Shown here: in pieces, positions 1 through 8,978 of the stretch
Position numbering within the stretch: the stretch's first letter is position 1
Layout: each line of letters starts with the position of its first letter
Origin: Papaver somniferum
Lineage: Eukaryota; Streptophyta; Magnoliopsida; Ranunculales; Papaveraceae
DNA length: 64,000 bases
Assembly (NCBI RefSeq): GCF_003573695.1
Contig: NC_039368.1
Coordinates: 85,574,374 to 85,638,373 of the forward strand
Reading direction: 5' to 3'
Position numbers and translations under genes: made by a program
The notes under the pieces: generated by a model
The model's input: the letters and a program-made list of their open reading frames with translations, nothing else
Told to the model about the DNA's origin: nothing
The model's database searches: none

Positions 1-488
1 CAACAAAAAATTCAAAAAGAAAGTTAAGGCAAGATCAATGGGTTCTTACATGAAATTGTAAGAACGTCCTGCGATTTTGTCGCAATAACAAAGAGTGGCA
101 CAGTAAAACCTTTACTTAGGAAGGCAAAATAAGACCACATCAGAGATCGATACGAAAATAAGTTCAAATAAATCTCATCTTTGATGAGATGAATGAGAAT
201 AGTGAAGATAAGGCTGCGAGATTGAAATATATATATGAACATCCAAAAGACAGACTCATGAATAAGATGAAAGGTTAATGATAACATATTAACTAACCGC
301 ATTGCAAAAAAGAGAAAAAAAAGAATTGTTTTTTCTAATATATGCAGGTAGCAACAAAAAAAGTTTGTACGCTGAGAAGTGAAAGTTGAAGAGTTCCCTA
401 TGATTACAAAAAGAAAGAAAAAATGTGCAAGTATTACAAAAAGGTAACAGAAGAAATAAAGACTAAATCATATCTCGGCTGATCACTC

Positions 489-3256
489 CTATTTGTCATC
501 ATCATCAGATTCTTTTTCCTCTTCACCCGTATCCACATCTTCATCTTCTCCACTTTCATCATCAGCCTCGCCTTCGCTAGCCTCACTGTCAGAAATGATC
601 AAAGAAGGCATATTCTTCGAATTTCTTCTGAGAGACAAGGATAAATAGAATGGGGAATGTTGTTGTCATCGCAAACAGTCTTGATAGTGCTATTGCGAAA
701 AGCAATAGAGTCATTTTGGAAATTCGCAACAGTAATCTGAAGTTGATTCTTCAATCTGGAATACTTTTCATTGCGAAAAGATAGTTTGTCTGCGAGATCT
801 GCTTTTTCAGCTTCAAGCTCTTCTATTCTTTTACGAAAATCATCCTCAGCGGCTGTGAATAAATGACAATAAATTAGTAACTCGATGGATATTTAATAAG
901 GAAAATCGTTAGTAAAATAACAAGGTTAACAACCTTCTCTCTCTGAAATCATATCTTTAACCAAGGCCGAGTGCTCAGCATAAAGACTAACGTTTACACC
1001 TAGATCCTTTCTGGCATTATCAAGAACTTTCGTAGCCCAAGCGAATTCATCATCATAATTTATGAGAAAGTGTGAGCGAACTTGATTTTCTCTTTCTTTG
1101 AGAGCGGCATTTTCGCAGAGGACATTATCTTTCTCAAGTTGGATTTCAAGGAGAGTTTGATGGAATTGCGCCAATGATTGTGCACCCTGATTGGAGATAC
1201 GATCTTTGTCATCTATAAGACCACAGATTTTGGTTCTTAACGTGCTAACTTCTTCCTTGGAATTAAGGAAAAGACGCTTAAATTTGTTGGCAAATCCCAA
1301 ACTGGATCTATGGTCAGCCTCTAAGACATGGAATTTAGATCTGAGTTCGTTTAAGGAAAGAGAGTTGATTCTATCAGTAGAAGAATTGTTTAAAGATTGG
1401 TTAAGATGCTCAAGGAGGGTACTTTCATCTATAGAGTTAGGGAATTAATGAAGAAATATGGCTTCATCAGAAAGACCATAGACGTCTGCAAAAATGATTT
1501 ATCTAATAAGGATGAACAACAAAATAGAGGAATAAAAAGAGTAAGAAGAAAATTTTCATACCATAAAGTTGCTTATTGGCATTCGAAAGGCTGGAAATTT
1601 TATCCTTCTGAATCGAAGATTCAGTTTCCAACTGTTGATTCTTCATTCGAAGACCAATAAGTTCAGCATCAAGTTTTTCGTTTTGGCCACGAAGATTAGC
1701 AACTTCAGTTTCAAACTTTTCGTTTTTGCTGCGAATATTAACAAATTCAGCTTCAAGTTCATCATTCTTGCTGCGAAATTGTGCATTCTTCCTTTCTAGA
1801 ACTTCACGTCTTCTTTCCAAGTCTGAAACTACAACAAATGAAGTCCTTGAAGCCTGCGAAAGATTACAAAAATTGTAAATACATAATATAATTATGAGTT
1901 ATAAGTGTGAAAAAAGGAAAAATAAAGAAATAAAAGCATACCAGAGCACTAAGTGAATGCACGAAGCTGGGAGTAATTGATCGAGAGACTCCACGAAGAG
2001 AATCATTGTCAATTAATATAGAAGCATCACAGATGTTCGCTACAACTTTGCATGTATTGGCAAGAGGAGCATTTCCAAGTCCTTGCATGCTATCATAGAA
2101 AATACTGGACAATTGTGCCATAGAAGATTCGGTTGGATAATCCTTCTTCGAAAGCGAATCATCATCATCATTATCCCCATTATCACCAGCACTTTCATTA
2201 AGTTGAAGGTTCGAAGAAGAAGGATTATGAATCTTTCGTTTCTTTAAAGGAGGAACTACCGATTTCTCCTTGTGAATAATACTTTTTCCCTTTGATCTTC
2301 GCGACTTCGGCGAATACCTCAGGTCTTTCTTCTTCAACGACCTCAACACCAAACTTCGCAGGAAAAATAAAGACATAATCATTACTAGAAGACTCTAAAT
2401 AAGAATATTTCTTACTTCATCCGTGATCGAACGCAATGATGCTGAGATGGTTTCCTTCCCAGTTTCTTTGTAAGCCTTTTTCAGTTTCCCAATCTAAAAG
2501 TTTCGCGAGATTAGAAAAGGATGGAGTAGTACAAGATCGTAAATTGAGTAAAGCATGGAAACATACCTCTACACTCTTTTCTGGCCATTTGAATACCCAT
2601 GGTTCATAAGCAGCGAGATTCGCGGGAAGCACGTTTGAATCAGAGATGTAAGGTCCCTTTAGAATCAGAGGAAAAACACACCATTTATCATCTTTCGATT
2701 GACAAGGAGTCTTATTGTTACCAGAATGCCAATCGATGTCTTGCATAAGAAGCTTATCACTGGCAACATTATCTCTCTTCTTTAAACGAACACCCCAACG
2801 AGTGTTTTCCCTCTTCATGGTAATTACTTCGTAATTCTCAAAGAAACTGTCCACAGTGTATTGTTCGGGGACAATTACTAGATCAGCGAATTTAGGATCT
2901 TTAATTTTGCGAGGATAGAGAGATCCCAAGCCGGATCCACGATTGGATAACTCAAGAATGATTCGAATGCAATCCCCACTTAATTGGTAGATAGCTCGCG
3001 AAAAGTTCGCATGGGAAATGAGTTCATAAAATAAAGGGAGATCTGGGTTGTAAAGAGGTATAGGGAGACCAGCGAGAAGCTGACCAAGCGAGATTATGAT
3101 TTCTAGATCATTGAAATTGTAGCGAGAAAACAATTTGGGAAAAAGAATGGATCTAGGATTTTGATCAGGAATGGTGGACAATTTAAAACCTCTTTCTGAA
3201 AAATCTTGTTGAATACTTTTAAGTAAAGTTACATATCTCTGACCGCTGGGAGGCAT
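489..3256 (-). CDS. Spliced antisense gene inside the LTR element, unknown function, coiled coil and acidic tail
   Basis: I do not recognise the family. The start is ATG at 3256 (MPPSGQRYV). Exon A is 3256-2567 (230 codons) and ends at GAG|GTATGT. Exon B is 2493-2416 (26 codons, phase 0, IGKLKKAYKETG) and ends at GAA|GTAAG. A following exon near 2350-1942 carries a basic, NLS-like PPLKKRKIH; its first part reads in another frame, so a slip near the GGGAAAAAG tract (about 2290) or an unseen junction is possible. It splices at 1941/1854 to a coiled-coil exon (heptad-like runs of RSKNDELEAEF type, about 1853-1557). The next exon (about 1489-934) is open except for a TAA at 1445-1447. A GTTGTT...TTCACAG intron (933-853) follows. 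The last exons end in an acidic tail (SDSEASEGEADDESGEDED) with stop at 489-491; one more junction near 640 is needed to reach that frame. Exons A and B are secure, the rest approximate. Confidence 0.5.
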
Positions 3257-3405
3257 GTTTGAATGTGAGAAAGAAGGAAATCTGAAGATGGAATGGAAAA
3301 GAGATTTAAATTGCAGTAGCAGAAGAGGAAGTTGCAGAAATACAGTAAAAATTGCAGAGAGGTGGAGAAGAAAGTAAAAAGAGAAAAGGATAGGAATGAT
3401 AAGAA

Positions 3406-3415
3406 TATATTATAG
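3406..3415 (-). promoter_or_regulatory. TATA-like box for the antisense gene
   Basis: On the minus strand the sequence reads CTATAATATA, about 150 bp upstream of the ATG at 3256. The stretch between is pyrimidine-rich on the minus strand, as plant leaders often are. The position fits a core promoter driving transcription against the element's own direction, but the match is only a motif. Confidence 0.35.
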
Positions 3416-3651
3416 AGAAAAGAAAAGGTAACCGCATTTAATGCGAAGAAACGTGGCCGGTAAAGAAGGAACGGTTGAAAAATACGTGTCAACAAATGAA
3501 AGGATGACAAGATACGTGTAATAAATTCCGGGTGTAAAACAGAGTCGTGTCAGTACGGAAGAATACGGAAAGACAGGAAGCTGCGGCATTTAGAAGTGCA
3601 ATTTTTCATGATATTCTCCCCTTCGCAAAGAAGACATGAGAAGAGACGAGA

Positions 3652-3862
3652 TGTAGGATCAGAATCTCGCAAATAACGACACTTAGAAGACATTATCATA
3701 AACACAAGAAAAGTATGATGATTTGGCGAGATTGAAGAATAGAGGCAAATATGTATTTTTCAAGCACCATATTATGTTATTTATTCCTCCAACAATCTCA
3801 ACAAAGTGGATTTTTCCTTAAAGATCCCTCTTCAAGCAATATTCAAGGAAAAAGAGGCAAGA
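3652..3862 (+). repeat. Second LTR-start-like boundary upstream of the LTR
   Basis: At 3652 a purine-rich run is followed by TGTAGGATCAGAATCTCGCA. At 3863 a second purine-rich run is followed by TGTAGGATCCAAATATCGCA. The LTR could therefore start at either place (713 or 502 bp), or a short tandem copy of the polypurine tract plus LTR tip has been made. The other LTR of the element is outside the window, so the choice cannot be settled here. Confidence 0.4.
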
Positions 3863-4364
3863 TGTAGGATCCAAATATCGCACAACACAGTGATTCGATT
3901 ATTTCCTTAACTTGCGAAAATACACCAGAGCTTGCGAAGTTATAGTTGTAAAGTGTTTGTGAATACTTCGTAGACCTATTTGAAGAATGACGTAACAAAT
4001 GATGTCATCTGTATCACAAGAAAAGTGTGAAGATCTTGCGAAATAAAAGAGCTCTGCGAGATTAACCATTATAAGTCTGCGAAAATATCGCAGGCCATAT
4101 CCGAAAATAAAAGGGTGTCTTAGCTGTCATCCACTGTGTAATATCCTATATAAAGGACCGAGTAGTTCATATAGAGGGAGATCTTTTTCGAGTGTTGAGC
4201 AAGCAAATAGGAGAGAGAAAATCCAAGAATAGTTGTAATCTTCTTAATTTCAGATCCTTTTGTAAGAATTGTGAAAATCAATAAGAAAGTAAAATTTGAT
4301 TGATCATAAAAGTATATTGATTATTACAAATTCATATGAGGGGTGTGTTGTAGGAAATCCTGCA
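3863..4364 (+). repeat. 3' LTR of the first element
   Basis: It starts TGTAGGAT and ends ATCCTGCA, a near-perfect terminal inverted repeat with TG...CA ends. Inside are a TATA box (4147), a likely transcript leader, and an AATAAGAAAG-type A-rich region about 130 bp further on. A polypurine-like tract (AAGGAAAAAGAGGCAAGA) sits directly before it. The motif GCGAAA/GCGAG recurs through the LTR and the inner region. The left edge is uncertain because of the similar boundary at 3652. Confidence 0.6.
4147..4154 (+). promoter_or_regulatory. TATA box of the LTR
   Basis: TATATAAA followed by GGACCGAG, in the downstream half of the LTR and in sense orientation. It is the main evidence for + polarity of this element. 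Confidence 0.5.
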
Positions 4365-4464
4365 ACTACAGTTTTGTCGTAGGGTGGACAATACCCATGC
4401 GGGATGATGTCATTAATGATGTCACAGTCCTTTGATAGTGGCAAAAATCCTTTTTTTCTCTCTT

Positions 4465-5394
4465 AAATAAAAACTTAAATATCTTTTGAACCATATGTCT
4501 AAAAATGATAAATTTTATATATTCAGAAAGCCCTCGACGATAGCTTTCCAACGAGTACCATTGTCGCTATGTTTCAGAGTTTTAATTTTTACCTTATTTT
4601 TTAGCTATAAAATGAATTATTATACGAGTTCATTCTACAAAATGAACTACTTTAATGAACTACTATACGAGTTCATTCTACGAAATCAACTACTTTAATG
4701 AACTATCATGCTAGTTAGTTCATTCCAAAAAGTGAACTTTTTGGATTAAATAACATACGAGTTCATTCTACAAAATGAACTACCATACGACTTCATTCTA
4801 CAAAATGAACTGGTATAATGAACTATTATTACGAGTTCATTATACAATATGAAAACCTATCACGGGTTCATTCTACAATATGAACTACCATTTGCGAGTT
4901 CATTTTATAAAATGAACTAGCATAATGAACAACTATTACGAGTTCATTCTACAATATGAACTACCATTCTGAATTACTATTACGAGTTTATTTTACAACA
5001 TGAATTATCAATCCTACAATATTAACAACTATTATGAGTTCATTCGAAATTAAGAACATCTATCACTAGTTCATTCTTCAATATGAACTATAATAATGAA
5101 CTACCATTGCGACTTCATTCTTCAAATGAACAATTATTATGAGTTTATTCTACAAAATAAATTGCTAGTGTATACGAGTTCATTCTACGAAATGAACTGC
5201 TAGAACTAGAATGAACTACCATGTTATAAAATAGTGTTCGTTTTCGAATATGAACTACTATTATATCGAAAAAAATTAAAAGCTCTGAAACATAGCGACA
5301 ATGGTACTCGTTGGAAAGCTATTGTCGAGGGCTTTCCGAATATATAAAATTTATTAATTTTTGACTTATATTTTGAGAGATATTTAATTTTTAA
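4465..5394. mobile_element. Foldback-type element with long inverted arms and a hairpin-repeat core
   Basis: The left arm 4465-4590 and right arm 5271-5394 are inverted copies of each other, about 125 bp and roughly 90% alike by eye; both contain AGCGACAATGGTACTCGTTG or its complement. Between them, about 4600-5270 holds some 20-25 degenerate copies of a unit like GAGTTCATTCTACAAAATGA plus AC. Each unit is itself an imperfect hairpin (GTTCATT ... AATGAAC). No coding frame of note is present. Structure and lack of coding capacity fit a non-autonomous foldback element or very large MITE. The outer ends may extend somewhat beyond the arms given; the right side is broken by the neighbouring MULE insertion. 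Confidence 0.7.
4600..5260. repeat. Degenerate tandem array of short palindromic units
   Basis: The core of the foldback element repeats GAGTTCATTCTACAAAATGA-like units with spacing of about 20-45 bp. Small substitutions occur in the loop and some units are truncated. Both halves of each unit are complementary, so single-stranded DNA or RNA of this region could fold into a row of hairpins. Confidence 0.75.
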
Positions 5395-5395
5395 A

Positions 5396-7313
5396 GGGAA
5401 ATCACCAAAACAGTCCTACAATTAGGACCCGATTTGCAAAATGGTCATACAGTTACAAACCATTTACAAACCAGTCACACTTCCGTTATTTCTTTGGTTA
5501 AGTCAGTAGATCCCACCGAATCAGAGTTAAATGACCATGTATAATTACCAGTATGTCCTTAACCTAACTACACCGAACCTCTGGCCGCAAATCTTGTTAC
5601 TATTAATCTCGATGATCTTTTTAACGAACATGATTAGTTAGAACTATATAACACATTAGGGTTCTTTTCCAAATCATTTTTCTTCGGCCGCTTCTCTCTC
5701 CATTACCATTACAGAGCTCTGCAAAACTTGAGATTCACTGAAGAAGAAGAGATTTCGAATGAGATACATCGCAAGCAGATCCTTATAAGATTATATAGTT
5801 AGTGTGTATGGTTTGTTAATTCTCGTACGGTGATTTTGTGAAGATTTTGGCGCTAAGACTAGCATCTGATTGTTTAATACAGTGGTTTTTTTATAAGAGA
5901 TTAACACAATGTTTGCAGACGAGGTTGGTAATCACATTGTTGAAACTTTAATTTTTACTATTTTGTGGATTTTTTTCATAAACCCTAATTAGAGAAAATT
6001 GGGGATTTTCCTACACCGTTGATGCTTGTGTTTTACTAATTAATTATCTAATTATGTTATGAATTACATGAATTCGATGAATGGGTTAGAACTGGAAGTT
6101 GGGGTTTTGAAGCTGTATGTAGAGAAAGTGCAGGGAAACAATTGGTCTGGTGGTATCTGTGATGGAGATGGAGTTGTGTTATACAGTGGTTTAATTATGA
6201 ATCTGGTGATGGAGATGGAGATGGAGATGGAGTTGCAATACAGGAGATGAAGGTGAAGCGACATGAAACGGTTCTGGATAGCGTTTATGGAATTGATTTG
6301 ATGTTCTTGTTGGTGATTACTGTTTGAAAAGTTGTTTGAATGGCTTGAAGCAGAGTGGTGATCTGGTGAATGGATATGGACTAGTGGTGATTTTGCAATG
6401 AAGAGGAGATGCAGATGGTTTTGTTTGGTTGCAGCTGCAATTCAAGTTGATGGTGGTTGCAAAAATGATATGATGATGTGTTTGTTGTTGCAGTGCAGGT
6501 TACAGGGACTAGATGAATGTTTAGGTTTACAGTGAATGGGTTGCTCTCTAATTTGAATTTCAGTTAATGGGTTGATCTCTGCGCAATAGGTTGCTGGTGA
6601 AAATGGCCAGAGCACACATCTGGTGAGACCACATTGAGGAGTGTAAGAGAATTTCAGGAGTTCGTTGTTAACAGGGTAAAGATTATTTCAAATTTCGTGT
6701 TGGATCCTTTTTTTTTTGTGGGTATTGTACAATTGGGTTGTATTAATTTTCTTTACTACAGACATAGGGGAACGATGATGATAGCAATGTTGATGATGCC
6801 AGGAGGTTGGTCGAGAATATGGAGAAAAGCATAAAAAAAGAGAATCAGATTTATGGCGAGCTGAGGAAGGAAACAAGTATGGAAATGTCAGCCACCACCA
6901 TTGTTTTTCCCAAACCAGTTTGCATATCCCCTAGCATATCCTTACCACCATTCCAGTGCATATCCTCCCACCAGTTCACATCAGTTTCAGAACTTGATAA
7001 ACGTTCACATCATCACCAGCTTGCAGCAAACTGTACAACACTATGAACGACTTGGTGGCCAAGCCACGCCAGAGTTGGACCCCGTCAGAGGATGCCACAT
7101 GTCAGTGGTACACGTCAATAGATGCCACATGTGATAGTTTAACCAAGGTTAATAGTAGTTGGAGTTAAAGAGAGGGTATTTTGGTGATAACTAACACTGT
7201 TTTTTGCCAAATAGTTATTTCGGACAGAACATGACTATTTTGTAAACGAATTTCAAAAGTTAGATCATTTTGTAACCGAATTTCAAAAAGTATGACCATT
7301 TTGTAATTAGCCC
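5396..7313. mobile_element. Non-autonomous Mutator-like (MULE) element, 1918 bp, with 9-bp target duplication
   Basis: The left end GGGAAATCACCAAAACAGTC is an imperfect inverted copy of the right end (reverse complement GGGCTAATTACAAAATGGTC). Both are flanked by a perfect 9-bp direct duplication, ATTTTTAAA, at 5387-5395 and 7314-7322, the size expected of MULEs. No transposase is visible. The inside has short coding-like stretches, for example a frame from about 6774 reading DDSNVDDARRLVENMEKS and a GATGGA microsatellite near 6205-6235, which may be captured host sequence, but no parent gene is recognised. It inserted in or next to the right arm of the foldback element. Confidence 0.75.
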
Positions 7314-7322
7314 ATTTTTAAA

Positions 7323-7999
7323 CTTTTATCTATTAAGGCTAAGAGGAGAGAGAAATTAGTAGAGAAAATAAAGAAGATAAAGAAAACCAGAAAAATGATT
7401 CACGCGAGGAAGAAAGAAAATAAGAGACAGAAATGATACTTTAGATATTTTAATATTCAGAACTAGTCATAAAAATCCAAGGTGACTAAACTTGTGGTAC
7501 AAAAATCCCATTCAAATGTTGGGATCAATTAAAACTCCATCTTAAACAAAATTGATACAAAAATCCCCAAATTTTTAAAAAGTGATAGAAAAACTCCAAA
7601 TTTCAAAATTGGTTTCATCAAAATTCTTTGGAGTTTTTGTGTTACTTTTGTTTTGACGGAGTTTTTGTGTTACTTTTGTTTTGATGGGTTTTTTATGGAT
7701 GGATAGTGACACCTTTGGGGTTATAACTCGCGGACCGTTGGGATAATGATAAAGCACACATATTTTAAAGCTATTTTTAAACGGGTGAAAAAAGATTTTA
7801 ATTATCTATTTATTTAAGAGAAAGGTTAGTATTGTAAATCATGTCTAACTATAACTAAATATGGTTCCATATATAACTATTTAATGATGGGTTTGTGATA
7901 AAAATCAAAAATATGATTAAGCCACGTCAAAAATATGATTAAAAGAAAAAGATGCCTGATGCGAGGTAAATTAAAAAACATGTATTGGAACAGGACGAG
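7323..7999. other. AT-rich intergenic DNA with no gene seen
   Basis: This is mostly A/T-rich sequence with scattered repetitive phrases. The first bases after the MULE (purine-rich, GAGGAGAGAGAAA) resemble the outer part of the foldback left arm, so they may be its displaced end. No supported coding region was found. Confidence 0.5.
7630..7685 (+). repeat. 28-bp direct repeat, two copies
   Basis: Two adjacent copies of a 28-bp unit beginning GGAGTTTTTGTGTTACTTTT differ only at the last base (C versus T), at 7630-7657 and 7658-7685. Confidence 0.85.
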
Positions 8000-8146
8000 A
8001 CGAATCCGAACCACACCAAATCAAAAATTCCTGGACAACATGAATCAAATAAAAATGCACAACCGGGCGAGACAAAACCACATCACACCAGATTAAAAAT
8101 ATGAATTTTCGGGTCCGCCGGTGCGTCGCATGGTCACAAAACCTAG
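8000..8146 (+). mobile_element. Possible Helitron 3' end
   Basis: The stretch ends in a GC-rich, partly self-complementary segment (CCGCCGGTGCGTCGCATGG) followed by ACAAAACCTAG and then T. Plant Helitrons end in a short hairpin and CTRR and insert before T, which fits here. No matching 5' TC end and no Rep/helicase or RPA gene was found nearby, so the left limit is arbitrary. Confidence 0.3.
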
Positions 8147-8597
8147 TTGCTATTTACTGCTAGATTGATTTGCCACCTGTTCCGGGATGTTTTCTACTTG
8201 TTGCTTGCACCTACACCGACGGAAGCCCCGGCGATTAATATGGCAGCAGATATATCCCCTTCATTCCCTTTATGAGTTTCATCATCGTCATGAATGAAAC
8301 GTATGTCCCATGGGTTTGGTAGCACCCTGGTTGGAAGCATGACACATGTCAGTTGTCTCCTTATTCCCAAGCTGTTAGAATAAGGGTGATATAGTCTTTA
8401 TCCATCAAAAAAATCAAGTGAGTCCCATCCAAAACGACGCACCTCATCGAAAAAACGACGCACCTCAAGGAGAAAAAACCCCCATCTCAGGTTTTCAAGT
8501 CATCACTCAATATTCGGAATAAGTCAACCGGGACCATTGATATTTAATCTTACGGCTAATAATCCTTGATACCGACGGTTCGTTTCATTTCTTCCAT

Positions 8598-8606
8598 AAA
8601 ACCCTA
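8598..8606 (+). promoter_or_regulatory. Telobox-like motif upstream of the EPCR-type gene
   Basis: AAACCCTAG lies about 375 bp upstream of the chosen ATG, within what looks like the start of the leader (CT-rich DNA follows). The telobox AAACCCTA is the known target of plant TRB proteins, which share the PEAT complex with EPCR proteins. Whether it acts here is not shown. About 150 bp further upstream, AAAACGACGCACCTCA occurs twice. Confidence 0.35.
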
Positions 8607-8978
8607 GATAGATAAAGTTTCCTCTAGACGCCTCCCTCACTCTCTTCTGCAACAAGAAATACATGAAAAAAAACAAACTCTCATCTACTGTGAGACTCAA
8701 AAACTGATCATCTTATTTTAACACAGTCAACAAAATTGAAAACCCCAAAATTTCTCTAAGTTATTCCTTTTCTCGATGAGGGGCGGCAGCGAAATACAAG
8801 GATCTGTATGTTTCCGGTTAGATCTTTCTTAATTTCCTTGTTCCTGTACTAGATTTAGTTTAACATGTAATCTAGGATTCATCAAAAATTTCTAATGATT
8901 GAAGTCTAATTACGTGGGATTTTACTAAAGGGGAAGATCTAGTGTGTGTGTGGGTTTTCTTGTTTTCCCCCTTTTCCC

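Larger units (their letters stand above)
1..4364 (+). mobile_element. 3' part of an LTR retrotransposon (probably Ty3/gypsy, Tat-like) with an antisense gene
   Basis: The window opens inside an element whose sense strand is +. The orientation comes from the LTR at the right end: a TATA box at 4147 reads on + and a purine-rich tract (about 3844-3862) directly precedes its TG start. All long open frames in 489-3256 lie on the opposite strand. Plant Tat-lineage elements are known to carry extra ORFs, some antisense, between pol and the 3' LTR, and this layout matches. No pol is visible because the window starts too late, so the lineage is an inference from architecture. The five bases after the LTR (ACTAC) would be one half of the target duplication. 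Confidence 0.6.

Noticed and set aside
4486..4698. Open frame across the foldback left arm
   Set aside because: It covers the inverted arm and hairpin units; no protein family.
6059..6264. Short frames on both strands inside the MULE
   Set aside because: They centre on a GATGGA microsatellite that is open in several frames.
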